A stretch of DNA of 64,000 nt from Buchnera aphidicola str. Bp (Baizongia pistaciae) (GTDB taxonomy: Bacteria; Pseudomonadota; Gammaproteobacteria; Enterobacterales; Enterobacteriaceae): assembly GCF_000007725.1 (NCBI RefSeq), contig NC_004545.1:434001-498000 (forward strand), read 5' to 3'. Positions 8,992-20,363 of this stretch are shown here, piece after piece. A model generated the notes under the pieces. The model was not told the DNA's origin. It did no database searches and saw nothing but the letters and a program-made list of their open reading frames with translations. The translations under genes were made by a program, and so were the position numbers. The stretch's first letter is position 1, and each line of letters starts with the position of its first letter.

Positions 8992-10842
8992 ATGTCTCTA
9001 AATATTATGCAAAAAAAAACAAACAAAAACCTCAGAAATATAGCAATTATTGCGCATGTAGATCACGGAAAAACTACCTTAGTTGATAAATTACTACAAC
9101 AGTCAGGAACTTTTAAAAAACATGAAGAATTTTCCGAACGAATTATGGATTCAAATGATCTAGAAAAAGAAAGAGGAATTACTATTTTAGCAAAAAACAC
9201 TGCCATTCAATGGAAAAAATACCGAATAAATATCATTGATACTCCAGGACATGCTGATTTTGGTGGAGAAGTAGAGAGAATTTTATCTATGGTAGATTCT
9301 GTATTATTAGTAGTTGATGCTCTTGAAGGACCCATGCCGCAAACTAGATTTGTCACTCAAAAAGCATTCAGTTATGGTATTAAACCAATTGTAGTCATAA
9401 ATAAAATAGACAGAAAACATGCTCGACCAAACTGGGTTATAGATCAAATATTTGATTTATTTGTTAATCTTAATGCTACAGATGAACAACTAGATTTTCC
9501 TACTATATATACTTCAGCATTACTAGGAACATCAGGAGTATCATATAATCATATGAATCCCGATATGATTCCACTATATAATGCTATTGTAAAATATACT
9601 CCACCACCAACTGTTTATCCAAATTGTCCATTTCAAATGCAAATTTCACAATTAGATTATGACAACTACTTGGGAATTATTGGTATCGGGCGTATCAACA
9701 AGGGATCAGTTACATCAAATCAATCTATATCTATAATTAATAATACTGAAGTTAAAAGAACCGGGAAAATTGGGAAAATATTACAATATTTAGGTCTTAA
9801 TAAAATTGAAATCAATGAAGCACAATCAGGAGACATAATAGCAATTACCGGAATTGACAAATTAAACATTTCAGATACTATTTGTGATCCTCAATATATT
9901 AGTGCTTTACCAATGCTTAAAATAGATGAACCAACAGTAGAAATGCTATTTTCTGTAAATAAATCACCATTTTCAGGAACAGAAGGAAAATATATAACGT
10001 CTAGACAAATATTTAATCGTTTAAAAAAAGAAGAAAATTACAACGTAGCTTTAAAAATTAAAGAAACTAACGATACTAACACATTTTCCGTTTCTGGACG
10101 AGGAGAATTACACTTATCTATTTTAATTGAAAATATGAGACGAGAGGGGTTTGAACTAGAAGTATCACGTCCTCAAGTAATTTTAAAAACGATTAATGAA
10201 TTAATACAAGAACCTATGGAAACAGTAGTATTAGACATTGAAAATAAATATCAAGGAACGATCATGAAAACTATAGGACAAAGAAAAGGTACGATATCAA
10301 ATATTACTCCTGATCAAAACAATGAGCGTACTAGACTAGACTGTATAATAAGTAGTCGTTCTTTAATTGGATTTAGAACAGAATTTTCAACTTTAACATC
10401 TGGATCTGGATTATTTTATTCTACTTTTAGCCACTATCAAAAAATAGAATCTAACAAAATTAAAAGACATAGAAATGGTGTATTAATCGCAAACAAAACA
10501 GGACAAGCTATTGGATTTTCTTTATTTAATTTACAAAACCGTGGTAAATTATTTATAACACACGGAACAAAAGTCTATGAAGGTCAGATTGTCGGAATTC
10601 ATAATCGGGTCAACGATTTAACAGTAAATTGTTTATCAGGAAAAAAATTGACCAATATGAGAGCATCAGGTTCTGACGAAGCTATAACGTTAACGACACC
10701 AATTAAAATGACCTTAGAATACGCAATTAGTTTTATTAATGATGACGAATTAGTAGAAATTACACCAAAATCTATAAGATTAAGAAAACGTTACTTAAAA
10801 GAAAACGAACGAAAAATTTTACTTCGAAATATTAAAGAATAA
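8992..10842 (+). CDS. typA: Translational GTPase BipA/TypA
   Basis: A ribosome-binding GTPase of the EF-G-like family, implicated in 50S assembly and stress adaptation. The G domain shows [15 protein letters not shown] (P-loop), [19 protein letters not shown] and NKIDR. Domains II, III and V and the BipA C-terminal domain follow. At 616 residues it is close to E. coli BipA (607). The family start aligns with [13 protein letters not shown], so either ATG 8992 or Met6 at 9007 could be used; no strong ribosome-binding site separates them. It ends only 44 bases from convergent gmk. No lesion is seen. Confidence 0.96.
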   Translation: MSLNIMQKKTNKNLRNIAIIAHVDHGKTTLVDKLLQQSGTFKKHEEFSERIMDSNDLEKERGITILAKNTAIQWKKYRINIIDTPGHADFGGEVERILSMVDSVLLVVDALEGPMPQTRFVTQKAFSYGIKPIVVINKIDRKHARPNWVIDQIFDLFVNLNATDEQLDFPTIYTSALLGTSGVSYNHMNPDMIPLYNAIVKYTPPPTVYPNCPFQMQISQLDYDNYLGIIGIGRINKGSVTSNQSISIINNTEVKRTGKIGKILQYLGLNKIEINEAQSGDIIAITGIDKLNISDTICDPQYISALPMLKIDEPTVEMLFSVNKSPFSGTEGKYITSRQIFNRLKKEENYNVALKIKETNDTNTFSVSGRGELHLSILIENMRREGFELEVSRPQVILKTINELIQEPMETVVLDIENKYQGTIMKTIGQRKGTISNITPDQNNERTRLDCIISSRSLIGFRTEFSTLTSGSGLFYSTFSHYQKIESNKIKRHRNGVLIANKTGQAIGFSLFNLQNRGKLFITHGTKVYEGQIVGIHNRVNDLTVNCLSGKKLTNMRASGSDEAITLTTPIKMTLEYAISFINDDELVEITPKSIRLRKRYLKENERKILLRNIKE

Positions 10843-10886
10843 ACAAAAATCTTTATTGTAATAATAAAATACAAAACTAAAAATTT

Positions 10887-11510
10887 TTATTCATTCAACA
10901 AATTACGAATTAATAAATTATTCCTTTGTATTTGATGTTTAATAGATAAATGTGCTACTCTAATAATTTTATACAAATCTGAAACAGCCAAATTAAAGTT
11001 ATCATTAATAATTAAATAATCATAATCAATATAATGCTTCATTTCAGAAACTGCTTGATTCATTCTCTTTTTTATGATTATATCACTGTCTTGTCCTCGT
11101 TTACATAATCTTCTATACAACTCTTCTTTAGACGGAGGTAATATAAATATGCTCTTAGATTCTGGTAGCTTATTCCGAATTTGCCTAGCACCTTGCCAAT
11201 CTATATCTAAAAAAACATCTGTACCAGTCGACAATCCATAATTAATTTGTTTCTTTGAAGTTCCATAATAATTATTAAATACTTTAGCGTATTCTAAAAA
11301 TTCTTCTTTATCAATCATGTTTTGAAACTCAGTATTTGATATGAAGTAATAATGTTTTCCATGACATTCCCCTGGTCGTATAATACGAGTTGTATGAGAT
11401 ACTGAAACTTTAATCGAATATAACGGATGAGTATTTACTAATGCTTGAATTAAACTAGATTTTCCAGTTCCACTTGGCGCTGAAACAATAAACAACAAAC
11501 CTTTAGCCAT
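10887..11510 (-). CDS. gmk: Guanylate kinase
   Basis: Phosphorylates GMP to GDP, an essential nucleotide salvage and recycling step. Its 207 residues equal the E. coli length. The P-loop is [11 protein letters not shown] (from about residue 10), followed by the GMP-binding segment [11 protein letters not shown], then YYFIS, the [10 protein letters not shown] block and the lid residues. It stands alone between convergent typA and the thyA-lgt pair, in the same direction as thyA but with a 127-base gap. Confidence 0.95.
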
Positions 11511-11637
11511 AATATTCTTAATTATACAAATAGATATTTATCTACACATTTTTAAAATTAAATTCAAAAATAAATCTTAAAACATTCGTTCACGATATAT
11601 ATACGATTTTACATCTTAATTAAACTAAAACAAAACT

Positions 11638-12432
11638 TTATATTGCTATTTTAGCATGAATAGAAGGATGATATTTATAATTCAATAAATTAAAATCTTG
11701 TAAAAGATAATTAAATATTTGAGTAGGTTTTCTGTTAATAACTAATTTTGGAAGTAAATAAGGACGTCTTAAAATTTGTTTTTTAGCTTGTTTGATATGA
11801 TTTTTATATAAATGCACATCACCGCCAGTCCATATAAAATTACCTACTTTTAGATTACACTGTTGTGCTATCATATGTGTTAATAAAGAATAACTAGCTA
11901 TATTAAAAGGCAAACCAAGAAAAACATCACAAGATCGCTGATATAATTGACAATGCAAAACGTGATCAACAACGTGAAACTGAAATAATACATGACATGG
12001 TAATAATGCCATTTTATGTAAATCACCAACATTCCAACTAGATACAACTATTCTTCGAGAATTTGGATTGTTTTTTATTAAATGTATTACATTATCTATT
12101 TGATCAATTACACGTCCATCTTTTGTTTTCCATGATCTCCATTGTTCTCCATAAATTGGACCTAAATATCCACGTTCATCAGCCCATGGATTCCAAATAG
12201 ATATATTATGATCATTTAAATACTTTATATTTGTATCTCCCTTTAAAAACCACAAAAGTTCATGAACTATAGCAGGAAAATGACATTTTTTAGTCGTAAT
12301 TAACGGAAATCCCAATTTCAAATTAAATTCCATATGATATCCAAAAACTGATAATGTTCCTATTCCTGTTCGATCTTTCCTATTACTTCCTTCTTTTAAT
12401 ATTTTTTTTAACAAAACCAAATAACTCTTCAT
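11638..12432 (-). CDS. thyA: Thymidylate synthase
   Basis: Makes dTMP from dUMP using methylene-tetrahydrofolate. The conserved [28 protein letters not shown], active-site Cys in [27 protein letters not shown] and the invariant end KIAI are present. ATG at 12432 (start [12 protein letters not shown]) gives 264 residues, exactly the E. coli length. An in-frame ATG four codons upstream at 12444 is less likely. It lies just downstream of lgt (8-20 bases, depending on start), forming the lgt-thyA operon known from enterobacteria. Confidence 0.96.
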
Positions 12433-12452
12433 ATATATATCCAAAACTTATA

Positions 12453-13304
12453 TTATAAAACCTTAACATAAATATTAATTGCAATTAATATACCTAATAC
12501 AATCATAGGCATTGAAAGTAATTGCCCCATACTAAATGTATTTAAAAACAAACCTATTTGTCTGTCTGGTTGACGAAAAATTTCTAAAAATATGCGAAAA
12601 CACCCATATAAAATCAAAAATATACTAGAAACGAAACCGAATGGCATAGATTTTTTTGAAAAATAATTTAATACAAAAAACAATACTAAACCTTCTAAAA
12701 CAAATTCATATATTTGAGATGGATGTCTGGGTAAAACTCCAAATTTTTCTATTAATGATTTTAATTCTAAATTATTCGCTGCTACATTCAGATCTATCTC
12801 TCTTGAATTTGGAAATAAAACAGAAAACTTAAAGTCAGGTGCTATTCGCCCCCAAAGCTCTCCATTTATAAAGTTTCCAAGTCTTCCTGCACCTAATCCA
12901 AATGGAACTAATGGAACAATAAAATCAGATATTTCTAAAATATGTTTATTTAATTTTTTTGAAAAGAATAATAAAACTATTATAACTCCTAATAATCCTC
13001 CATGAAATGACATCCCTCCTTCCCATATTTTTAATATATGGGACATATTTTCAAAAAAAAATACAGGATTATAAAATATAATATATCCAATTCTTCCACC
13101 TATAAATAAACCTATAAAACAAGAATATAATAAGTTTTCTACTTCTATTTGTGTTAAATTATAATACTCTGCTCGCGTTTTTCCTCTCCATAATGCAAAA
13201 ATAAAAGCTAAAAAATACATCAAGCCATACCAACGTATAGGAATGGAAAAAATAGAAAAAATAATAGGACTAAATTGCGGAAAATGAATGTACATATTTC
13301 TCAT
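12453..13304 (-). CDS. lgt: Prolipoprotein diacylglyceryl transferase Lgt
   Basis: An inner-membrane enzyme that attaches diacylglycerol from phosphatidylglycerol to the lipobox Cys of prolipoproteins. The 283-residue product has several hydrophobic segments. Its Lgt signature is [20 protein letters not shown]-like: here [20 protein letters not shown] with the critical Arg and Asn. Other landmarks are [20 protein letters not shown] and [11 protein letters not shown]. CyoA, encoded at 53 kb, is one visible substrate. The gene is co-directional with thyA and separated from it by only a few bases. The start gives [16 protein letters not shown], aligning with the E. coli N-terminus; Met4 is an alternative. 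Confidence 0.95.
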   Translation of the reverse strand: [283 protein letters not shown]

Positions 13305-13461
13305 ATGCTATATTAAATGCAATTATATTATAAAAAAATTTATTGTATAAAACTGTTTAACTAAAAATAATATTCAATTAAACACAAAGTGGTCAATATT
13401 TATTTTGACGTTTTAATTTAAACATCTAGCACAAATAAAAATATAATTTGATTGACAAGGT

Positions 13462-14718
13462 TTATATGCAATTTATCTCTAATTCTAATAATTCCTTCAT
13501 AGTTTGGCGACGCCTAATAATATGAAATTCGTTATCTTTAAATAATATTTCAGGGATTAATGGACGACTATTATAATTAGATGACATAGATGCTCCATAT
13601 GCACCAGTATCATGAAAAACTAAAAAATCTCCTATTTGAACATTAGGTAATATTCTAGTCTTTATATCACCATATTCGTTTTGGGTAAAAACATCTCCTG
13701 ATTCACATAATGGACCACAAACTACAGCTTCTATTGTATCATCATAGTTAACACAACGCCCATCTCTTGGAATCACAGATATATGATGATAACTACCATA
13801 CATTGCAGGCCTTATTAAATCATTAAAACCTGAATCAACAAGAATAAAAGTTCTATTATTTGTTTTTTTTATTACTCTAATTTCAGATACTAAGATTCCT
13901 GATTCTGCTACTAAAAAACGCCCAGGTTCTATTTCTAATCTTATTGGTCTATTTAAATAATTAGAAATTATCTTTCTTGCTTTGTTCCACAAAAAAAAGT
14001 AATTTTTAACATTTACTGGTTCATCGTTACAATGATAGGGAACAGTTAATCCTCCACCTGCAGAAATAACATGTATCTTAAATTTACATTGTAATACTTG
14101 ATCTATCATCGCTTTACAAACACGTTTTAAATGACAATAATCCACACCAGATCCAATGTGCATATGCAAACCAATTAGTTTAAAATTATATTTTGTAATA
14201 TACGGAAAAGCTAAATTAATATCCCAAATTCCATGTTTACTATTTTCGCCACCAGTATTCGTTTTTTTACTATGTCCATGACCAAATTTAGGATTTATTC
14301 TTAACCAAATATTATGTCCAGGAGATATTTTTCCAACTTGTTCTAACATATCGATTGATCCGATGTTTATTGGAATCTTGTACTGAACTACTTTATTTAA
14401 CGTTTCCCGCTCAATTATATCAGATGTAAATACTACATCCTGATCCATTGTAAATCTATACTTTGATATTAAAGCTCGTTCAATTTCTCCTAATGAAACT
14501 GCATCTATTTTGACATTATATTTATAAAACAAATTTAAAATATGAATGTTAGAACATGACTTTTGTGCAAAACGAATTACATCAAATTGACTCAATTCTT
14601 TTATTTTTTTTACTATAATATTAGAATCATATACCCATAAAGGTGTCCCATATTTAGAAACTATCTTTAAAATATCATTACAACTAAAACGTTGTTTTTT
14701 TTTTAACAAACCAGACAC
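13462..14718 (-). CDS. lysA: Diaminopimelate decarboxylase
   Basis: A PLP enzyme catalysing the last step of lysine synthesis, meso-diaminopimelate to lysine. It is 418 residues (420 in E. coli). The PLP lysine lies in FAQKSCSNIHIL, followed by SLGEIERAL, GHGHSKKTNTGGENSKHGIW, HMHIGSG, SAGGGLTVPY, EPGRFLVAESG and the active-site CGPLCESGDVF and SMSSNYNSRPL. Lysine is an essential amino acid that the symbiont supplies to its aphid host, and asd of the same pathway is at 27.4 kb. Single gene with its own spacers on both sides. Confidence 0.97.
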   Translation of the reverse strand: MSGLLKKKQRFSCNDILKIVSKYGTPLWVYDSNIIVKKIKELSQFDVIRFAQKSCSNIHILNLFYKYNVKIDAVSLGEIERALISKYRFTMDQDVVFTSDIIERETLNKVVQYKIPINIGSIDMLEQVGKISPGHNIWLRINPKFGHGHSKKTNTGGENSKHGIWDINLAFPYITKYNFKLIGLHMHIGSGVDYCHLKRVCKAMIDQVLQCKFKIHVISAGGGLTVPYHCNDEPVNVKNYFFLWNKARKIISNYLNRPIRLEIEPGRFLVAESGILVSEIRVIKKTNNRTFILVDSGFNDLIRPAMYGSYHHISVIPRDGRCVNYDDTIEAVVCGPLCESGDVFTQNEYGDIKTRILPNVQIGDFLVFHDTGAYGASMSSNYNSRPLIPEILFKDNEFHIIRRRQTMKELLELEINCI

Positions 14719-14843
14719 ACTTATTCCCTTTTAAAATTTATTATTTTAATTATTCTTAAAATAATTAAAAAATTAATATTAATATATTCTTAAATTATAA
14801 ATAAAAGTTTCATGTCAACATACATTATGTACATTTTAAAAAA

Positions 14844-16346
14844 TCAGACTGAAGGCTTTAATATCGGAAAAAAAATTACATCACGAATACTTTTTTGATT
14901 AGTTAATAACATTGTTAGTCGATCTATTCCTATTCCTAAACCTGACGTTGGTGGTAATCCATATTCTAAAGCAGTTATATAATCACTATCATATAAAATG
15001 TGTTTATCAAAAGAACTAATTTTATTTAAATTATTAATATTATGAGATAGTTTACATTGCATTAAAAACCGTTTTTTTTGATCATCTGCATCATTTAACT
15101 CTGAAAATCCATTACCAATTTCATAACCAGAAATAAATAATTCAAAACGATCCACAACATTTTTATTAACATCACTTCTTCTAGACAATGGAGAAACTTC
15201 TACTGGATAATCCAAAATAAAGGTAGGTTGAATTAATTTTTTTTCAACTGTTTTATTAAATATTTCAAGAATCAACTGACCTGCGTTTAATTTTTTTTTG
15301 ACATTAATTCCTAATTTCTTTACAATTTTATTCATTTTTACTTCATCATTTAAATCTGATAATCTAATACTAGGATTATATTTTAATATTGCCTCTTTAA
15401 GAGTACACCTAAAAAATTTTTTTTTAAAATCAATAATATTAGTACCATGTTTAACCTGACTATTACCCACAATTTCCTTTACTAAAAACATCAATAACTT
15501 TTCAGTAAAATTCATCATGTCATGGTAATTAGAATAAGCCATATACACTTCCATCATTGTAAACTCTGGATTATGACGTGTCGATATACCTTCGTTTCGA
15601 AAACTTTTATTAATTTCAAAAATTTTATTAAAACCTCCAACAATTAATCTTTTTAAATACAATTCAGGTGAAATTCTTAAATATAAATCTATCTCTAAAG
15701 TATTATGATGAGTAATAAACGGGCGTGCAGAAGCCCCCCCAGGAATATTTTGCATCATAGGTGTTTCTACTTCCAAAAATTTTTTTTTCAACATATACTT
15801 TCTAATATTAATAAAAATTAAAGACCTAATTTTAAAAATAGAACATAATGTCCTATTACTAATAAGATCTAAATACCTCTGTCGATATCTAGTTTCTTGA
15901 TCAGACAATCCATGAAATTTACTTGGCAAAGGTTTTAATGCTTTAGTTAATAATTTTATTTCTGTGCAATGAATAGACAACTCTCCAGTTCTTGTTTTAA
16001 ACAATTTTCCTTTTGCTCCCAAAATATCACCTAAATCCCATTTTTTAACAAACTGTTTATAAAAATTCAAAGCAAATAAATTCTCTTGAATATATAATTG
16101 AATTTCTCCTTCAAAATCTTTTAATATAAAAAAAGAACTTTTACCCATAATACGCTTATTTGTCATCCGTCCAGCTACGCTAACACAAATTTTTAATGAA
16201 AACAGTTGATCTCTCGTATAATCTTTATATCTTTGTGTCAAATCTGAAAAATTATTTTTTGGCTTAAAATCATTTGGAAAATTATATCCATGTTTTTTTA
16301 TATAATTTAATTTTTCCCTACGCTCTTTTTCTTCATTTATCAACAT
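14844..16346 (-). CDS. lysS: Lysyl-tRNA synthetase (class II)
   Basis: Charges tRNA-Lys. The 500-residue product has an N-terminal OB-fold anticodon-binding domain (roughly residues 50-150) and a class II catalytic core. Motif 1 covers FLEVETPMMQ, motif 2 is FRNEGISTRHNPEFTMMEVY and motif 3 is GLGIGIDRLTMLL. Length matches E. coli LysS (505). It lies directly downstream of prfB on the same strand, preserving the prfB-lysS operon of enterobacteria. Start ATG at 16346. No lesion is seen, though poly(T)/poly(A) tracts are abundant. Confidence 0.97.
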   Translation of the reverse strand: MLINEEKERREKLNYIKKHGYNFPNDFKPKNNFSDLTQRYKDYTRDQLFSLKICVSVAGRMTNKRIMGKSSFFILKDFEGEIQLYIQENLFALNFYKQFVKKWDLGDILGAKGKLFKTRTGELSIHCTEIKLLTKALKPLPSKFHGLSDQETRYRQRYLDLISNRTLCSIFKIRSLIFINIRKYMLKKKFLEVETPMMQNIPGGASARPFITHHNTLEIDLYLRISPELYLKRLIVGGFNKIFEINKSFRNEGISTRHNPEFTMMEVYMAYSNYHDMMNFTEKLLMFLVKEIVGNSQVKHGTNIIDFKKKFFRCTLKEAILKYNPSIRLSDLNDEVKMNKIVKKLGINVKKKLNAGQLILEIFNKTVEKKLIQPTFILDYPVEVSPLSRRSDVNKNVVDRFELFISGYEIGNGFSELNDADDQKKRFLMQCKLSHNINNLNKISSFDKHILYDSDYITALEYGLPPTSGLGIGIDRLTMLLTNQKSIRDVIFFPILKPSV

Positions 16347-16406
16347 GTCTATATATTTCCTATGATTATAAAGTGTACACTTTAAATATATATTGTAGAA
16401 AAATTA

Positions 16407-17508
16407 TTATAATCCATTTCTTAAACTACATTCAACAAATAGATCTAATCCTCCATCTAAAACAGACTGAATATTTTTACTTTCTACACCTGTCCTTAAA
16501 TCTTTAATACGAGAGTTATCTAACGTATATGAACGTATTTGATGTCCCCATCCTATATTCAATTTATTATTCTCTAATATCTTTTGTTGACATTTTTTTT
16601 CATTTATTAGTTGTTCATAAAGCTTTGCTTTTAATTGTTTCATAGCTTGATCTTTATTTTTATGTTGAGATCTATCATTTTGACATTGCACAACTATACC
16701 TGTAGGTAAATGTCTAATTCTAACTGCAGATTCAGTTTTATTAACATGTTGCCCTCCTGCACCTGAAGCGCGATATACATCAATTTTTAAATCACGAGTG
16801 TTAATATCAACATTAATAGCATCGTCTAAAATAGGATACACATATACAGAAGAAAAAGATGTATGTCTTCTATGGTGCGCATTAAATGGACTTTTTCGAA
16901 CTAAACGATGTATACCAGTTTCAGTACGAAACCAACCGAATGCATACTTCCCTAATACCTCAATAGTAGCAGACTTTATACCTACTACTTCACCATATGT
17001 TTGTTCAATAATATCTATTTTAAATTTTTTTGATTCTGCCCATCTTACATACATGCGCAATAACATGCTTGCCCAATCTTGAGCCTCCACCCCGCCTGAT
17101 CCAGATTGTATATCTACATAACAACTCAAATAGTCATATTTACCTAAAAACATACTACATTTTTCTAGTTCATGAATAGATTTTTCAATGTTTTTAAATT
17201 CATATAAAACATTATCTAATATACTATTTATATTATTTGAATTTTCTAAATTTAAAATGTCAATTAATTCTTGAACATCATTATCTATTTTTGTTATTTG
17301 AGTTACTACAGATATTAATTGATTTTTTTCTTTGTTTATTTTTTTTATTAAACTTGGATGTTTCCAAGTTTCAGGAAGTTTTAATTCCATATTTATTTCT
17401 AGCAATCTATTTTTTTTTATATCGTAATCAAAGACGCCTCTTAAGTTTGTTTATTTGAGAAACTAAATTTGTTATACGATCATTAATTATATTATTATTT
17501 TTAAACAT
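16407..17508 (-). CDS. prfB: Peptide chain release factor 2, requiring programmed +1 frameshift
   Basis: RF2 reads UGA and UAA stop codons. The main frame (16407-17429) contains the domain with SPF-type codon recognition and the catalytic GGQ in RASGAGGQHVNKTESAVRI. An ATG in a different frame at 17508 encodes 26 residues (MFKNNNIIND...) ending ...KRRL at an in-frame TGA (17430-17428). A +1 shift at CTT-TGA continues as DYDIKKNRLLEIN, which matches E. coli residues right after its own shift site (DYDAKKERLEEVN). The combined product is 366 residues against 365 in E. coli. Without the upstream exon-like segment the protein would lack its conserved N-terminus. The gene is first in the prfB-lysS operon. 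Confidence 0.96.
17428..17441 (-). promoter_or_regulatory. prfB: prfB autoregulatory +1 frameshift site
   Basis: On the minus strand the sequence is AGAGG-CGT-CTT-TGA. The internal Shine-Dalgarno-like AGAGG (17441-17437) is 3 bases before the slippery CTT, and TGA is in the zero frame. E. coli uses AGGGGG-UAU-CUU-UGA with the same 3-base spacing. When RF2 is scarce, TGA is read slowly, the ribosome slips +1 and RF2 is made. The element is therefore a feedback sensor that survived genome reduction. Confidence 0.93.
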
Positions 17509-17744
17509 ACTTCTTTCACACATCTTATGCACCAACATATAATCGTTTTAGGTAAAATAAACAATAGTAATATACTAATTATAATATAATTTTTATACTA
17601 CAAGTTTTAAATAAAGTATTATATCTAATATATAAAAATATATTTTACCAAAACAACATAATATTAACACAAAAATTTTATAACAATGTTTAACACATTT
17701 TAAATACAATTCATCAATCAAACATAAACGTAATTAATAAAAAT

Positions 17745-18701
17745 ATGAACAATGAACTTATAGAATATAACTTACATTTTTCTAAAACGATTAAACTAAC
17801 ATTTTTAAAAGATTGGTCATTTATAACAGTAACAGGAAAAGATTGTTTTAATTATCTACAAGGCCAAATAACATATAATCTAAAATTATTAAAATCAAAT
17901 AAACATATAATATGTTCACATTGCACAATTGATGGTAAAGTACTGAGTATTTTACGCCTATTTATGCATAACGACGGATATGCGTATATTCTAAGAAAAA
18001 GCACATCTAAATTTCAAATTAATGAACTTAAAAAATATTCGATCTTTTCTCATGTGAACATATGTCAAAAAAAAGACATTATACTACTCGGAATAATGGG
18101 ACGAGAAGCTAGAACAAAGTTACTCCAAATTTTTAAGAATATCCCACATGAACGCGATTCCGTATACCAAGAAAATGATGTTATCATCCTTAAATATGAT
18201 CAACCACACGAAAGATACTTAATAATTATTAAAAAGCATAATTTAATTCTTAATAAAATATTATCATTAGTAGACAAAATATATCACCATAAAATATGGT
18301 TAGCTCTAGAAATAGCCTCGAACTTTCCTATTATCGATTACAATATAAATAAAAAATTTTTTCCTCAATCACTTAATTTAGAAAAATTAAACGGACTGGA
18401 TTTAAAAAAAGGATGCTATTATGGACAAGAAATGATCGCTAAAATACACTTTAAAAAACTCAATAAACATTATTTACATTGGTTATCCGGTTATTCCTAT
18501 CCTATCCCCAAAATTGGAGATAATATCGAGCAAAAAAAAAATAAAAACTTTAGTTCATGCGGATGGATATTATCTGTAGTTAAATTGTCTACGACAAAAA
18601 TATGGATACAAGCAGTATTAAAACATTATAATCACTATAAAACCAATGTTTTTAGAATTAAAAATAAAATTAATAGTTTTTTTTACATAACTGACGAATA
18701 A
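17745..18701 (+). CDS. ygfZ: Folate-binding protein YgfZ, iron-sulfur cluster assembly factor
   Basis: YgfZ belongs to the GcvT-like aminomethyltransferase fold and supports maturation or repair of some Fe-S enzymes in a folate-dependent way. The protein is 318 residues (326 in E. coli). It carries the diagnostic motif KKGCYYGQEMIAK with the conserved Cys, and the N-terminal GKDCFNYLQGQITYNL block. It stands just upstream of miaB on the same strand; MiaB is a radical-SAM Fe-S enzyme whose activity depends on YgfZ in E. coli, so the proximity is suggestive. The gap to miaB is 126 bases. Confidence 0.92.
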   Translation: MNNELIEYNLHFSKTIKLTFLKDWSFITVTGKDCFNYLQGQITYNLKLLKSNKHIICSHCTIDGKVLSILRLFMHNDGYAYILRKSTSKFQINELKKYSIFSHVNICQKKDIILLGIMGREARTKLLQIFKNIPHERDSVYQENDVIILKYDQPHERYLIIIKKHNLILNKILSLVDKIYHHKIWLALEIASNFPIIDYNINKKFFPQSLNLEKLNGLDLKKGCYYGQEMIAKIHFKKLNKHYLHWLSGYSYPIPKIGDNIEQKKNKNFSSCGWILSVVKLSTTKIWIQAVLKHYNHYKTNVFRIKNKINSFFYITDE

Positions 18702-18827
18702 AAAACAAAATTTTAATATTTATGTAATACTACTAACAAATCTCAATATAAAAATATTGAAATATAATTTAAGTGCTAAAACTAATTGAAATACAAATAA
18801 CTATATATATGGTTTTAAAAAAAAAAT

Positions 18828-20165
18828 ATGAAAAACAATAAAATATATATAAAAACATGGGGCTGTCAAATGAATGAATATGATTCAGCCTTGATTACTC
18901 AAATCTTAAAGCAAAAACATGGATACGAAAATACAAAAGATCCAAAATTAGCTAATGTTTTAATATTAAATACATGTTCAATACGAGAAAAAGCACAAGA
19001 AAAAGTTTTTCATCAATTAGGAAGATGGAAAAAATTAAAACAAAAAAATCCAAATTTAATTATCGCAGTTGGAGGATGCGTAGCAACACAAGAAGGAAAA
19101 AATATCTATAAACGTGCTAACTATGTTGATATTATTTTTGGAACACAAACTTTACATTATTTACCAAACATGATACAAGAGGTAAAAAAAAATAAAAAAA
19201 GCGTTACTAATATCGACTTTCCCTTAACCGAAAAATTTAATTTCATAGAATACCCTCGTAAACCTAAAGTCACAGCTTTTGTATCTATTATGGAAGGATG
19301 CAACAAATTTTGTTCATTTTGTATCGTACCATATACAAGAGGACACGAAATTAGTCGCCCAGTAGATGATATTTTGTTAGAAATATCTACTTTATCTAGT
19401 AGAGGAGTAAAAGAAATACATTTACTTGGGCAAAATGTAAACTCATATAAAGGGAAAACTTTTAATGGAGATATTTGCAAATTTTCTAATCTATTAAGAC
19501 TAGTTGCATCTATTGATGGAATTGATAGAATACGATTTACTACTAGTAATCCATTTGAATTTACTGATGATATCATTGAAATCTACGCTGAAATTCCAAA
19601 AATAGTTAGCTTTCTCCATTTACCTGTGCAAAGTGGTTCTAATCGAATATTACAATTAATGAAAAGAATGCACACCATTGATGAATATAAAACTATTATT
19701 AATAAAATACTTAAATTACGTCCTAATATTCAAATTAGTTCAGATTTTATCATCGGATTTCCAGGAGAAACATTAATAGATTTTGAACAAACATTACAAT
19801 TAATTAAAGATTTAAACATTGATATGAGTTATAGCTTTATCTATTCACCAAGACCTGGAACACCTGCTTCAGAATTACAAGACAATGTTACATTATGCGA
19901 AAAACAGAAGCGACTACATATATTACAAACTTTAATACGTAATAACACTACAATGTGGAACCAAAAAATGCTTGGTAGTATACAATCGGTTTTAGTTGAA
20001 GGTAGATCTCAAAAAAATCCTAAGGAATTATTTGGACGAACTGAAAATAATAGAATAGTTAATTTTAAAGGTAATCAAAATATGATTGGAGAATTTATAA
20101 ATTTAAAAATAACTAAAATAAATCCAAATTCTTTACGTGGTTCTTACGAAAAAAGAAATAACTAA
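18828..20165 (+). CDS. miaB: tRNA-2-methylthio-N6-dimethylallyladenosine synthase MiaB
   Basis: A radical-SAM methylthiotransferase that converts i6A37 to ms2i6A37 in tRNAs reading U-starting codons. The N-terminal UPF0004 domain has the three cluster cysteines ([27 protein letters not shown]). The radical SAM motif is [17 protein letters not shown], followed by the TRAM domain near the C-terminus. It is 445 residues against 474 in E. coli, the shortfall being mainly at the C-terminus. Its substrate needs dimethylallyl diphosphate from the isoprenoid route, whose genes are decayed elsewhere in this window. The start ATG follows a run of As. Confidence 0.96.
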   Translation: MKNNKIYIKTWGCQMNEYDSALITQILKQKHGYENTKDPKLANVLILNTCSIREKAQEKVFHQLGRWKKLKQKNPNLIIAVGGCVATQEGKNIYKRANYVDIIFGTQTLHYLPNMIQEVKKNKKSVTNIDFPLTEKFNFIEYPRKPKVTAFVSIMEGCNKFCSFCIVPYTRGHEISRPVDDILLEISTLSSRGVKEIHLLGQNVNSYKGKTFNGDICKFSNLLRLVASIDGIDRIRFTTSNPFEFTDDIIEIYAEIPKIVSFLHLPVQSGSNRILQLMKRMHTIDEYKTIINKILKLRPNIQISSDFIIGFPGETLIDFEQTLQLIKDLNIDMSYSFIYSPRPGTPASELQDNVTLCEKQKRLHILQTLIRNNTTMWNQKMLGSIQSVLVEGRSQKNPKELFGRTENNRIVNFKGNQNMIGEFINLKITKINPNSLRGSYEKRNN

Positions 20166-20363
20166 AAATAGAATTGTCAATAAAATATTATTAATTAATA
20201 ATTCGATGTTACAAACTGATGACAATGTCTCAAAAAAAAACTATAAAATAAAATAATCTATATGTTATCAACATTTGATATAAACCTATTATATAAACAT
20301 TTTATTTAAATAATTCATATCTATTATTTATAAACCAATCATACTTATGTGTACTATTATTAC

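Noticed and set aside
16798-17082. 94-codon plus-strand frame opposite prfB
   Set aside because: Antisense shadow of a well-conserved gene; no homology or start signal of its own.
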